Made by a program: the position numbers and the translations under genes. From positions 38,342,113 through 38,406,112 of the forward strand of contig CM045987.1 in NCBI GenBank assembly GCA_025175895.1: a stretch of DNA of 64,000 bases. Reading direction: 5' to 3'. Positions 23,041 to 35,130 of this stretch are shown in pieces. This DNA is from Wurfbainia villosa. Taxonomy: Eukaryota; Streptophyta; Magnoliopsida; Zingiberales; Zingiberaceae. Numbering within the stretch: the first letter of the stretch is position 1; the number at the start of each line of letters is the position of its first letter. The notes beneath the pieces are model-generated. The model was not told the DNA's origin. It did no database searches and was given only the letters and a program-made list of their open reading frames with translations.

Positions 23041-24286
23041 TGTTGGATCGAAAGTGTCGCTAGAGGGGGGGGGTGAATAGCGATACGATGTCGTTAAAAA
23101 ACTTTTGCAATAAGTAAAAAGCAAGTAGAGAGTGCACAGCGGAAATATAAAGTAGACAAGATATTTTTACGTGGTTCACAATCTTTCGATTTCTAATCCA
23201 CGGCCCTAGTGATCCTTGATCACGTACGGAGGGCAATTCACTAAAACCACTCCTCCTCGTTGGAGGTAGGAGCAACGATTACAAAAAGAAATCAAGGCAA
23301 AGGGACACTCCCCCTTTCCTTGTTACGATTAAAGCACAAAGACAATAAATATACCGACAACTCTTATAAGTAGAAGATGTAGCTTTCGTTGTCGGCGGCA
23401 CTTCGTCGTAGCAAATGTGAGTAGTAGTAGCGGCGTTACGACGGCGTGTTGAGAGCTCTTGAATTCTTGTGATTTGCTTGGTTTGAACATGTCTATTTAT
23501 GGATATTGATCTATGAATTTAGACATAGGTAGTGTCCAAGGTGAGGTTCTTATCCCAACTCAAGGATGAGGTGTTTCATCCAACCACCTTGTGCCACCTC
23601 CAACCTCCTTGTGCGCCAACTCAAGGATGAGGTGTTTCATCCAACCACCTTGTGCCACCTCCAACCTCCTTGGGCGCCAACTTGAGGATGAGGTGTTTCA
23701 TCCAACCACCTTGTGCCACATCATGGGAGCCAACCATCTTGTGCCAACTCACCTTATTTTGGGCGTCCACCACAAGGAAGCTTGGTGATGGTTTGGATGT
23801 CCACCTTGATGCCACATCACCCTTTGTACCAAAACACGAGTCAAGTCCAAATTCACCCCCTTGAAATTCGAGCTCTTCTCGAGGATGGAACTTGACTAGC
23901 AGTTGATTTGTAGTCAAAGGGTTTTGGACTGCAGTACAAGTTAGCTTAAAATATAAAGTACGATGGTTCTAACCATCTGATCTCGACCTAGACCTTCCAT
24001 TGGAGGTATTGGGTCGGATCTACGCTTAACGACCTTGCTTCGCTTTCACACGAGCTTACCTTGTAGCCTCGCTTCCGGTCTTCACCCGAGTACCTCGGCT
24101 TCCTCCGAAGTCCCTCTGGCGTTGCCCGACCACCTCGGTTCCCACCGGGTGTCGCAGACCTTCCGCTCAACTTTAGCATTTCTGAACACTTAATTGAGCT
24201 CGTAAGATAACAAATATACCCTTAACTATTGAGCCTTTTGCCATAATCAAAATACCGGTTCGACTTTGGTGCCCACTGCACCAACA
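23041..24286 (-). repeat. 3' LTR of element D
   Basis: The 1246-bp LTR contains a tandem repeat of 61-bp units starting at 23556 (2.7 copies, to about 23718), which makes several spurious overlapping reading frames. A G-run follows 'ctaga' at 23061-23073. The partner LTR is 30595-31847. Confidence 0.93.
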
Positions 24287-25072
24287 ATCTCCCCCTTTTT
24301 GATTCATGGCAAACCGACACAAAAGTTAAGGAAAATTTAAGCATAACAGTAAGCTAGCATAATGATTAAGCATGAATGAGCTAGCATAAAGATTAAATAT
24401 GAATGAGCTAGCATAATGATTAAGCATGAATGAGAAATATTATTGTTTCAAGTTCTCCCCTTTGAGGTAACCTCCCCCTTGACCGAAGGTGAGTTCTTGA
24501 AAAATAATTTTTACTCCCCCTTAATAGTTGCTTAAGTAAACGGAATTACTTAATATAAAAGGTAATAATTTTGTTTACTTTCTTCCTTACTTTTGTGACT
24601 TTCTCCTCCTTTTGCCTTAACTCAAAAGTTTGTAAATATATTTTAAGGTTTGTAAGTCCAAGCAAGTTCCCAATATAAATATATATATTTTTTTAAAATA
24701 ATAATAAGCTTGAAAATATGTTCATCTAAAATGTACAACTCCTAGTTGGACTTGATTGATATAGAATGATCAATAAGTCTTGAAGGAGTTGATTAATTTT
24801 AAATAATTATACTCCATGGTTCATGTCGATGCAATCGAATCTACATCTGGAACCAGGAGTAAGGTCCTAACATCTCACGCCTGCTCACGCATAAGTACAC
24901 AAACACATTAGTCCTATGTGTTGTGAGATGTGTTGGCTCCTTAAATCTATAGGTATATGATTTCTAAGGTAAGACTTAGGCTAATTTCATAAAAAGAAGC
25001 AAAAGTAGAGTACATATATAGAAAAATTTAAATCCTACTCTATTACGCATACCTAACTTTCGCCTTAATAAA
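24287..25072 (-). other. Element D 3' untranslated region
   Basis: This lies between RNase H and the 3' LTR on the minus strand and has no reading frame. It holds about 2.7 direct copies of a 30-bp unit ('agctagcataatgattaag') at 24351-24432 and several 'ctccccctt' tracts (about 24471, 24513). Read on the minus strand, those tracts resemble extra polypurine tracts. Confidence 0.5.
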
Positions 25073-25660
25073 CTAAATTCGCCGTAGTGGTTTGGTGAAG
25101 ATGTCCGCTAGGTTTGATTTGGACTCAACATACTCTAGTTGTATAGTTCCATTAGTTACATGTTCCCTAATGAAGTGGTGTTTAACTTCTATATGTTTTG
25201 TCCTAGAATGACATATTGGATTTTTAGTTAAGTTAATTGAACTAATGTTATCTATGTAGGTTTTAATGTTGTTAAAGATTAAGCTAAAGTCTTGGAGAGT
25301 GTGCTTCATCCACGTGAGTGAGAGACACACTCACCCATCGCAACGTATTCGGCTTCTGGTAGATAAGGCAACGCATAATGTCGCTTCCATCGCACTAACT
25401 TACTAGACTCGAGAGGATTTGACAACAACCACTCGTGCTCTTTCTATCGAGTTTACTACCGCATAGTCGAGTCGAGTAGCCGATTAGATTAAACTCGGTA
25501 GATCTAGGGTACCAAATACCTACGCTTAGCGTATCTTTAGATATCTAAGGATACGCTTGACTAGGGTTAGGTGAGACTCCTTGGCACAGGTTTGTAACCT
25601 TGCGCACATACTTACCGCGAATAAAATGTCGGGTCGGCTCATGTTAAGTATAGGAGACTT
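25073..25660 (-). pseudogene. Element D RNase H remnant
   Basis: The 25073-25330 frame reads D-N-I-S-S-I-N-L-T, then H-S-R-T-K-H-I-E-V-K-H-H-F-I-R-E and N-L-A-D-I-F-T-K-P-L, the typical end of a copia polyprotein. The preceding part (A-E-Y-V-A near 25350) is in another frame, and no long frame spans 25331-25660. It is broken. Confidence 0.82.
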
Positions 25661-27000
25661 CCTATTGCGCCCTATAGTATTTTAGGTCAACGGGTTTTCC
25701 TTCTACATCTTCGCTTATATTAACATTAGTTGCCATAGGTGTATTGATTATTTTAGCATCTTGCATTCCAAATCGATTTATTAAGTCCTTAGTATATTTT
25801 TGTTGATGTAAATATATTCCATCTTTAGTTTGTTTAATTTGTAAACCTAAGAAGAAACTTAACTCTCCCACTAAACTCATTTCAAATTCACTTTCCATAA
25901 GTGAGATGAATTCGCTTAGCAGGATCGAGTTGGTAGTTCCAAAAATTATATCATCTACATAGATTTGGGCTATAAAGATTTCTTTTCCTACGGTTTTAAC
26001 GAATAAGGTTGGGTCGACTAAACCTTGGTTGAATCCTTTGGACTTAAGATAGATCGAAAGCCTTCGCATCAAGCTCTTGGGGCTTGTTTGAGTCCATATA
26101 GGGCTTTCTTAAGTCTAAGGACATGGTCGTTTATCTAGATTTTCAATCCGGAGGTTGACGACGACGTAAACTTCTTCCTTAATGTATCCATTCAAAAATG
26201 CTGACTTGACATCCATTTGAAACAATTTAAAACCTCGAGATATGCTAACAACATTCGGATGGACTCTAGTCTGCTACGGGGCGAGGTCTCATCGTAATCT
26301 AAACCTTCGACTTGACTAAACCCTTTGCGACTAACCTAGCTTTATTTCTAACTACTTCACCTTTATCATCAAGTTTATTTCAAATACCCACCTTGTTCCA
26401 ATAATTGATTTTTCTTTAGGTGGTGGTACTAATTCCTGCACTTCATTTCTAGTGAATTGAGCTAGCTCTTCTTGCATAGCAATAATCCAATGGATCAAGA
26501 AGTGCTTGTTCAATAGTTTTGGGTTCGATTTTGGAAATTAACGAGATTTGACTAAGGTTTCGATATGAAGCTCTAGTTCGAACCCTAAATTTGGATCACC
26601 TATAACTTGATTGATAGGATGATTTGTTTGAGTCTTAGTGTGACTGGGTTAGGGTCATCTATCACTTGGTCGATAGGATGACTTGGGTGAGTTCTAGTTT
26701 GACTTGGGTTAGAGTCATCTATCACTTGGTCGATAGGATGACTTGGGTTAGGACGAGATTCAAGTTCAAGATCGTAGTCGGGTTCGCTTATAAGTTGATT
26801 TGCTAGTTGGTTTTGTTAAGGATTGAACGGGTTCGTGGAAAACTACGTCCCCATGCCGAAAACAAGCAATACGTAAACTGGAACGAAGTTGTATACCCTA
26901 TAAGCTCTCTTGGTGGTTGAGTATCCTAGAAAGGTTCGATGAGGTTTTGGATTTGAATTTCCTAGGTAATCCTTAGTGTTTAAGATATGTACCTTGCATC
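25661..27000 (-). pseudogene. Element D reverse transcriptase remnant
   Basis: The clearest part, 25662-26072, includes Y-V-D-D-I-I-F-G-T-T-N (catalytic Asp pair) and F-F-L-G-L-Q-I-K-Q-T. Upstream on the minus strand (26073-27000) RT fingers and the linker to integrase are recognisable only in short pieces in several frames, including near-repeats of a 45-bp phrase at 26650-26750. It is non-functional. Confidence 0.78.
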
Positions 27001-27640
27001 CAAATACCTAAAGTACTTGATGTTCGGTATTTTATCGTGATAAATCTCGTCTGAGGTCTTTTGGTGCCTCTTTACCATAAGGATCCTATTTTGGACATAG
27101 CAAGTCCGTACTAACGCCTCTGCCCAAAATCTATCGGGTAGGTTATACTCGTTTAACATTGTCCTAGCGGCTTCTTGTAGGGTTCTATTTTTCCGCTTCG
27201 ACTAACCCATTTTGTTGTGGGGTTCTAGGACATGAAAACTCATGGTGGTATCCGTTTAGGTTACGTAAATCAGAAACTGTGGTTTTGAATTCACCACCAT
27301 GATCGCTTCTAAGTCTTTTAATCTTAAGGTTCTTTTGATTTTCGATTAACCTACAAAGATTGATTAGTTGGTCTAGGTATCATTTTTATGTTTGATAAAC
27401 CTAACCCAAGTAAATCTAGAATAGTCGTCAATTATGACTAAGCAAAATTGACTACCATTGAGTGACTTAGCTCCATGTGAATCAAATAGATCCATGTGTA
27501 GGAGCTCAAGAACACTTTTGGTTCGTTCTTGATTAGTTAATTGATGTTGTGTCCTAGATTGTTTACCTTGTTGACAAGCATTACATATTTTATTATCCAA
27601 GTTGTTTAGTTTAGGCAAACCTATAACCAAGCCACTCGAC
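27001..27640 (-). pseudogene. Element D integrase remnant
   Basis: The 27373-27630 frame holds the pre-integrase C-x2-C (I-C-N-A-C-Q-Q-G-K-Q), H-M-D-L-F with the first catalytic Asp, and V-I-I-D-D-Y-S-R-F-T-W-V with the second. The third catalytic Glu region (near 27290) is in another frame. Integrase would join the cDNA to the target; this copy is split. Confidence 0.8.
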
Positions 27641-28300
27641 TCATCTTGTGGGCCGAGTCTTGGAGTGCAGTGTCAGAGTCTTGATTGCCATAACCAAGAT
27701 TGCTCTTGCTTGCTGTGTCATAAGACACTTGGTTGAGGAGTTGGGTAAATTTATTGTGTAGATGTTGCTACTCCTAGTTCCTTTAAGTATTATTTTAGAT
27801 GTTGCATTTATTTTGATTACGCATTCATTTTCTAGAAATATGACCTTATAATTGTTATCACACAATTGGCTTACACTAAGTAAATTATATTGAAAGTTTT
27901 CTACTAATAAGACATTTTGAATTGTAAAGTTAGAGTTGAGCTCAATATCACGATCCGATGATTTTGAGCTTGCCGTTATTCGAAGGCTACCGATCCTTGT
28001 CGTTTGAATCGTAACCCGAAAATTTGAGTTGATCCCGGTCATGTGTCGGAGCAACCACTGTCAACATCCATTGATCCTACACATAAGGTAGTTGGATCGG
28101 ATATTGGAATTACTAAAGGGTTGTTTGTAAGTTTTAAACCTAAATCATCTCACCAATATCTACATGATCAAAACATGTTATTCCTATGTGTTATTGTGAG
28201 ATGACTATCAATTTTACTTGATTAATTTTAATGAATTTAAATTAACCAACATTAGGTTAGATTCGGATTTAGTCTAAGCTCATCAAGTAATCTTTTCAAG
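27641..28300 (-). pseudogene. Element D protease-region remnant
   Basis: The frame 27641-28054 fits the copia protease C-terminal part and the link to integrase: H-M-T-G near its start, where the active-site Asp stretch lies just upstream, and N-L-L-S-V-S-Q-L-C-D. The catalytic D-S-G-C type motif is seen only in broken form near 28050-28070. Confidence 0.65.
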
Positions 28301-30220
28301 AGATTAGCCTCCAGGTCGTGGCGAGGCACAGAGGCCTTCTTTGATCGGAACAACGACCACTTCCTTAGACAAAGCTAATTTCAAGAAATTGATAACTCGA
28401 CTTACTTGAGACTACGTCTTGGTCTAACTAGTTATTTTGAAAAGAGGCTCCCGAGGCTCAATCTTTTAAAGGATTTTAGTTGGTTTATTTTTGAAAAGAG
28501 GCTCCCGAGGCTCAATCTTTTCGCAGGATTTTAGTTGGTTATGAGTCCTATCTAACCATTCTAAAAATAAAGGAAAAACTAAGCATGCAATTTCTAAGAC
28601 TTAACAAAAATACATTTTGTATTGGCTCCCCATGGACCATTGAATCGAGTGGGTCTATTCACATAGTGAATTTGGTCCTTGGGAACCCAATACATGTTAG
28701 ATCCTAAAGTTGAAATCAAAGTGGTCTTAGGGACCCATGCTTGGACATTTTTCTTATGTTGGTTTACTATAGACATATATGACTTATTGGTTGTATTTGA
28801 GTTAAACACGAGTCAGGCCTTTTTGTACACGGCCATTTGTGATCCAAGTAAGAGGTCAAGTCCCTTGGATCCCAAAGTGAACCTTTCCAACGTGTTCCTA
28901 AGGTCTTGACTTGTGTTTTCAAAGCGAGTTCTCAACTTCAAGCTTTTCAGCAGGTTGAGTCATCCTCTTGAATACTAGTAGTCTAAGAGGTTATGGAGAC
29001 CTCATGTTTGAGAAGGTTAACCTCCTCAATTAGGGTCTCGACCTTGGACTCGGACTTAGCTAGTTTCTTATTTAAAAATTTAATTGCACCATACAAAGTA
29101 TTAAGTAACGACCGACTTACCCTTAATGATTCTTTTGAACCGGATACGTATCCGTGGCTTGTCTTGAATGGAAGCTCATCATCGGATTCGGACTCGGACT
29201 CTTCTTCGGTTTCGGAGTCGTGCTCGGTCGGCTTGGCCATTAGAGCTTGGATATCGTCTTCTTCCTCCGACAACTCCTCCCAAGTAGCGTTTAGCGCTTT
29301 CTTGGTCTTTGATGCGTTATTCTTTAGCTTTGGGCACTCGGACTTGATGTGACCGAACCTGTTGCACTCATAGCATCTAAAATTAGAAGTATTTGAATTA
29401 GGTTTAGGCTTACCTTGAGTTGTTGGTCGTTTTCGTCTCTTGATCATCTTCCGAACTAGATTGACTAGTTCGGATTCTATTTCGGAGTCTACTTCCGATT
29501 CGGACTCGTCTTCTTCCTTCGGGGGTGGCTTGCTTGCGGGCTTCTTCTTCTTGGAACCTGCAACTAACGCAATACTCTTCTCGGCACCGACCACGTTAGT
29601 TTGCTCATGTAATTCAAGTTCGAAAACAATTCGTCTAACCTAATTTTAGAAAGGTCCTTGGAGACCTTGTAGGCATCGACCATGGATGCCCACAAGGTGG
29701 TCCTAGGAAAGCGAGTTAAGAGAATACGATAAGGTCGCGATTCTCGACCTTTTGTCCGATGGCATGGAGTTGGTTGGCGATGTCTTGGAATCTGAGCATG
29801 TAGTTGAGTTGCGGTCTCGTTTTCCTGCATTTTCAAGTTATACAATTTATTTAAAAGTAAATCTCTTTTACATACCTTCATGTCATCGGTGCCTTCGTGT
29901 AGTTCCACTAGCTTGGTCCATAAGTCCTTTGCACTAATGAAGGGGCCGACGCGGTTGAGCTCTTCCTTGGACAACCCACATTGCAAGATTTGAGTTGCCT
30001 TGGCATCGGCTTCTACTTGTTTTTTCATGGAATTTGACCATTGATCGTAACCCAAAGATTCACCATCTTCATTAATAGGAAGTGTGAAACCGTTTTGGAT
30101 TACGATCCACATCTCGATTTGGGTTTTAAGAAAGCATTCCATCCGACCCTTCCAATAACGAAAGTCATTACCGTTGTAAAACGGGGTCGAGGCGGTGCTA
30201 AACCCTTCGAGATGGGCCAT
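28301..30220 (-). pseudogene. Element D gag
   Basis: The start ATG is at 30220 (minus), 374 bases after the LTR. The first frame (29564-30220) carries the SIRE-type Gag (F-Y-N-G-N-D-F-R-Y-W-K-G-R-M, then N-K-L-Y-N-L-K-M). After a frameshift near 29790 the frame 28983-29594 holds acidic stretches, the zinc knuckle C-Y-E-C-N-R-F-G-H-I-K-S-E-C (about 29331-29376, intact CCHC) and a coiled-coil-like end. A downstream segment (28594-28809) has Y-W-V-P-K. Gag is mostly readable but not in one frame. 28301-28593 has two copies of a 60-bp phrase and no frame. Confidence 0.8.
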
Positions 30221-30580
30221 TTAAAAACAAGAAGAAGAGCACGAAAAGAATCTTGCAAAACACACACGGAAAGAATATTCCAAGACTTTCGTCTTGGATT
30301 AGTAGTCTTGAGAAGTAAAAAGATATATAAAATGTAACTTGCAAAAAGAAATAAACAATCAAATGCGAATGTCGTTGAAGTTCCGGAGGACAACCTTACT
30401 CGGGATCTAACCCGAAAGACAACCTTATCCGGATCCTAAAGCCTCTAATGCAATTCTATATGTAGGAGAAGATAAGCAAGTGAAATAATTATACGAAAAC
30501 AGAAATAAATAAATAAAAAATCTGTAAAAAAAAGAAAAACAAAGCTAGATTGGTGGTTTCACCGAATCTTAGCGCCCCCG

Positions 30581-30592
30581 GCTCTGATACCA
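30581..30592 (-). promoter_or_regulatory. Primer-binding site of element D
   Basis: GCTCTGATACCA on the plus strand is TGGTATCAGAGC on the minus strand, two bases from the LTR end, matching initiator tRNA-Met. Confidence 0.92.
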
Positions 30593-30594
30593 AT

Positions 30595-31847
30595 TGTTGG
30601 ATCGAAAGTGTCGCTAGAGGGGGGGGGGTGAATAGCGATACGATGTCGTTAAAAAACTTTTGCAATAAGTAAAAAGCAAGTAGAGAATGCACAGCGGAAA
30701 TATAAATTAGACAAGATATTTTTACGTGGTTCACAATCTTTCGATTGCTAATCCACGGCCCTAGTGATCCTTGATCACGTACGGAGGGCAATTCACTAAA
30801 ACCACTCCTCCTCGTTGGAGGTAGGAGCAACGATTACAAAAAGAAATCAAGGCAAAGGGACACTCCCCCTTTCCTTGTTACGATTAAAGCACAAAGACAA
30901 TAAATATACCGACAACTCTTATAAGTAGAAGATGTAGCTTTCGTTGTCGGCGGCACTTCGTCGTAGCAAATGTGAGTAGTAGTAGCGGCGTTACGACGGC
31001 GTGTTGAGAGCTCTTGAATTCTTGTGATTTGCTTGGCTTGAACATGTCTATTTATGGATATTGATCTATGAATTTAGACATAGGTAGTGTCCAAGGTGAG
31101 GTTCTTATCCCAACTCAAGGATGAGGTGTTTCATCCAACCACCTTGTGCCACCTCCAACCTCCTTGTGCGCCAACTCAAGGATGAGGTGTTTCATCCAAC
31201 CACCTTGTGCCACCTCCAACCTCCTTGGGCGCCAACTTGAGGATGAGGTGTTTCATCCAACCACCTTGTGCCACATCATGGGAGCCAACCATCTTGTGCC
31301 AACTCACCTTATTTTGGGCGTCCACCACAAGGAAGCTTGGTGATGGTTTGGATGTCCACCTTGATGCCACATCACCCTTTGTACCAAAACACGAGTCAAG
31401 TCCAAATTCACCCCCTTGAAATTCGAGCTCTTCTCGAGGCTGGAACTTGACTAGCAGTTGACTGTAGTCAAAGGGTTTTGGACTGCAGTACAAGTTAGCT
31501 TAAAATATAAAGTACGATGGTTCTAACCATCTGATCTCGACCTAGACCTTCCATTGGAGGTATTGGGTCGGATCTACGCTTAACGACCTTGCTTCGCTTT
31601 CACACGAGCTTACCTTGTAGCCTCGCTTCCGGTCTTCACCCGAGTACCTCGGCTTCCTCCGAAGTCCCTCTGGCGTTGCCCGACCACCTCGGTTCTCACC
31701 GGGTGTCGCAGACCTTCCGCTCAACTTTAGCATTTCTGCACACTTAATTGAGCTCGTAAGATAACAAATATACCCTTAACTATTGAGCCTTTTGCCATAA
31801 TCAAAATACCGGTTCGACTTTGGTGCCCACTGCCCACTGCACCAACA
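30595..31847 (-). repeat. 5' LTR of element D
   Basis: The 1253-bp LTR is nearly identical to 23041-24286. It has a 7-bp tandem duplication ('tgcccac') near 31830 and the same 61-bp repeats starting at about 31111. Confidence 0.93.
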
Positions 31848-31852
31848 ATTAG

Positions 31853-32520
31853 GTGGTGGAAATAAGATATAGGGCTTCCCTTGGTGTCTTGGTTGTTTTC
31901 CACCATCTTCTCCTTCATCTAGTTGGCCGGCAGCAAGGATAAGTTTGGTTCCTTGTTTATTGTTTCTAGTGAGGAGAAAAACCTTGTTTCTATTCTTCCT
32001 CTTGCTTTGGAAGAGCAAGGAAGGAAGATTTGGCATCTAGGAGCTTCGACTTTTGGTGGATCGTCGCCCACACGATGTCCAAAAGGAGGAAGGTCATACA
32101 TTAGAAGATCAAGAGGTATACCTATTCTACTTTCTTCTTTTGTTTGTTGCTTATTTTTGTTTTTCAATTATAAGCATGTTATAAATCTGTAAATGGCTAA
32201 ATAATACTTGGATCCCAAGCATAAACACAAAAACCGGCGATCCGGACATCGTCTATTCCGCGGCTACTCGTAGAATAGAGGATGGTCGCTTGAACAACTA
32301 GTTTGTTCAAGTGACCTCTCTAAACGAATAGCACGACGATGACTTGGTGGTTTGGGCAATCCCTTTTGTCTAGGATTAAATTTTTTTAATCCGGGGACAT
32401 CGAAGGGATCGCCATGGACAAGCTACCGAGGTGAAGTGGGAAGTGAAGTTTCCCCTCACGGACTCGATAAGCTAAAACCATTAAATTGGTATGAGAGCTT
32501 TCGGAGCAAAACCCCCTACA
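31853..32520 (+). repeat. 5' LTR of copia C, second part
   Basis: The LTR resumes after element D and ends CCCCTACA at 32520. Bases 31848-31852 are D's duplicated target. The combined 5' LTR is about 1.97 kb. Confidence 0.9.
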
Positions 32521-32522
32521 AT

Positions 32523-32534
32523 TGGTATCAGAGC
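32523..32534 (+). promoter_or_regulatory. Primer-binding site of copia C
   Basis: TGGTATCAGAGC lies two bases after the LTR end. Confidence 0.92.
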
Positions 32535-33930
32535 CAAGTTTTCTAGTTTTGTGTGTTTAGGATTCGGTTAATTTTTATGCACTTTTTCATATATTATATG
32601 TGTCGGATAATAGTAGGATATGCGTAGTTTAACTCTTTGGTTGAAGGCATAAGATCCGACTATTATGGCCATATGTGTGTATGTGATTGTATGTGTGTAA
32701 ATATTTATTTTGTTGAATCCTCGGGATTGACGAGGCTAGTATTTAGTTTTTGTAAATTAAATACGACATTGTTTAGCCACTCTTTATTTTATTTTACTTT
32801 CGATCTAGATTTCATGTACACTCCCTCATGGAGTATAGGATCGATGGATGTAAATTAAAATAGGTTTTAGTCTCGGCTCGGATCTCCGGATGGCTCGTAC
32901 ATGGCGTAGGAGGAGCGGACGAGATGGCGATGCGACGGGAGTCATATTGAATACAAAAGCCATAATAGTTGGAAAATAATTTAATTTTCATATTTATTGC
33001 TTTTTGTTTGATATGCATGTCGTAGGCTAGAAAATTCCTCATTTTCAAATTACTAAGTGGGAGAGGGATAATTTTATAAATTCCCACGACCTCCATTACG
33101 ATTTGACATGTGATGCAAGCAAACTTGCGCGTCGGCTCTGAGTGTCTTCCTCCCCATTGGATGAGTTTGTTTGTGGATCACAGGGTCAGATATGGTTATA
33201 GGCAATTATTAAGGAGCATGTGTACTTGCCCATCGTAAGGCACATAACCCGAGATAATTAACTTGGTACCAAGTAATGGTGAACACTTAGATACAAATAT
33301 AAGTATCCTCCCCATCGGAGTCACTGCTTTTATTTGTAGGGCCGAAGAGAAACTAACTATTAATTTGACTTGTCATAAAGTTAGGTTGACAAGATAGTAA
33401 AATTAATGGGTAAAACCTCCTCTTACAAATGTAGAATTCGTATACGTCCACACTATCGTGGCATATGATATTCTCGGTGTTTTAAGGTGTTGGTTGATTT
33501 TAAAATTTTATTGTTTGAGGAATCAATAATTTTTTGAAATCCAAAGTAATGATCTATGTGATTCTTAGGATTTTCAAAAATGACTTTCAGTCCACTTACT
33601 ATGATACTAAAGGAAATAAACTTACTGTACCCAAATAATGTTGATTGGAAAAGAATCTAGATATTGTCTTATCTGCTAAGGAGTACAAGTATGCACTCTT
33701 CGAAGAGTGTCCTCAAGCCATGGTTGCTCAAAAAGGTTTCTACTTCTAAGCCGAAAGGCGAGAAGAAGGAGAAACAAGGTGGAGCAAAGGTGGTGGGAGG
33801 ATCTCAGGGAGGAGTGAAGAAGCCGAAAGGCAAGTACTTGCAAGCAGGATGGGCAATGGAAGAAGGACTGTCCCTATCAAAAGCAGAACAAAGATATACC
33901 ATTTGGACTAGTCATTGAAACATGATTAGT
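32535..33930 (+). pseudogene. Copia C leader and deleted gag
   Basis: 32535-33608 is AT-rich leader without a frame. Gag begins near 33609 (N-K-L-T-V-P, then L-D-I-V-L-S-A-K-E-Y-K-Y) with stops. It then jumps near 33717-33740 to the lysine-rich C-terminal part (about 33740-33830). The central Gag, normally around 200 residues, is missing. A damaged zinc knuckle (C-K-Q-D-G-Q-W-K-K-D-C-P) is read in another frame at about 33845-33882. It cannot make a working capsid protein. Confidence 0.75.
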
Positions 33931-35130
33931 GGTGATATCTACCAACACCTGGTGTGTAGATACGGGAGCCACTAATCATGTTTGTAACACTTTGTAGGGG
34001 TTCCAGGAAACCCGACGACTAGCTAAAAGGAAGATTACCATTTACTTGGGCAATGCCATGAAGATGGCGGCTATTACAGTGGGAGAAGTTTTATTTATCA
34101 CTTGAGAAAAATAAAACTTAGGTTCTGGAAAATTCCCTTTATGTACCTTTATTTAGAAAGAACTTAGTTTTAGTTTCTAAATTGTTTATGGATGGATATT
34201 CTATTTCTTTTAATGACAGACATGTTATAAAAAGAAATAGGGAGAATATCTGTTCAGGTACATTGATAAAAAATTTATATACACATGAACCAAAACCTCC
34301 CACGATGCAAATTAAAGTTAATAACTCATCTTCTAATTCCAATAAGAGAAAAGAACCTTCGAAGATAAACCAAACATATCTTTGGAATCTTAGGCTTGGT
34401 CACATTAACCTAAGCAAAATTCAAAGGTTGATAGCTGATGAACCTTTGGGTTCATTAGTGGTGGAGGATCTCCCAACCTGTGAATCTTGCTTGGAGGGTA
34501 AGATGACCAAGAGGCCTTTTAAGGCCAAGGGGTATAGAGCCGAAGATGTGTTAGAATTGGTTCATTTTGATTTGTGTGGTCCTATGACTAACCAGGCAAG
34601 AGGTGGTTTTGAATATTTCATCTTTTTCATAGACGATTATTCAAGATATGGATGACACTACAATCTGATTGTGGTGGTGAGTACCTCTTGGGAGAGTTTA
34701 GGAATTACTTATCAGAGGCTGGGATTCAATCCCAATTGACTGCACCTGGCACACCCCAGCAGAACAGTGTAGCAGAGCGAAGGAATAAGACTCTTATGAA
34801 GATGGTTAGATTGATGATGAGTTATTCTGACTTGCCAGATTCGTTCTGGGGATATGCTCTAGATACAACGGTGTACATTCTGAACTTAGTTCCATCTAAA
34901 TCAGTGCCTTCTACTTCCATAGAATTGTGGACTGGGCAAAAGCCTAGTCTAAGACATATTCGGATATGGGGAGTCCATCACATGTGCTGAAGGCAGGTGC
35001 TAGTAAGTTGGAACCTCGTACAGAAGAACACATGTTCATTAGCTATCCTAGAGGAACGAAAGGTGGTTTGTTTTATAGTCCTAGAGATCAGAGGGTGATC
35101 GTTAGCACGAATGATAGATTTCTAGAAGAA
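33931..35130 (+). pseudogene. Copia C protease and integrase
   Basis: The protease active site D-T-G-A is intact at 33959-33970 (W-C-V-D-T-G-A-T-N-H-V-C-N). The pre-integrase and integrase start lies in 34182-34655, with C-E-S-C-L-E-G-K, H-F-D-L-C-G-P-M and F-I-D-D-Y-S-R-Y-G. The next frame, 34652-34990, begins with S-D-C-G-G-E-Y, so about 30 codons that normally separate the second Asp from the catalytic Glu are deleted at about 34652, and an Arg is changed to Cys. The C-terminal part continues in 34966-35130. Integrase would be inactive. Confidence 0.83.

Larger units (their letters stand above)
23041..31847 (-). mobile_element. SIRE/Maximus-like copia retrotransposon D
   Basis: This 8.8-kb minus-strand element lies in C's 5' LTR. 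Its LTRs are 23041-24286 and 30595-31847, with ends TGTTGG and CCAACA. The PBS is at 30581-30592 (minus), and a polypurine tract complementary to 24287-24299 precedes the 3' LTR. The TSD is CTTAG (23036-23040) and ATTAG (31848-31852), one mismatch. Gag type and the A5G5 polypurine tract fit the SIRE/Maximus lineage. The LTRs differ by only about eight substitutions and one 7-bp duplication, so it is young. Confidence 0.92.

Noticed and set aside
23591..23917. Overlapping frames on both strands in the D LTR (and 31146-31493)
   Set aside because: Products of the 61-bp tandem repeat in the LTR; no conserved domain and the position is non-coding.
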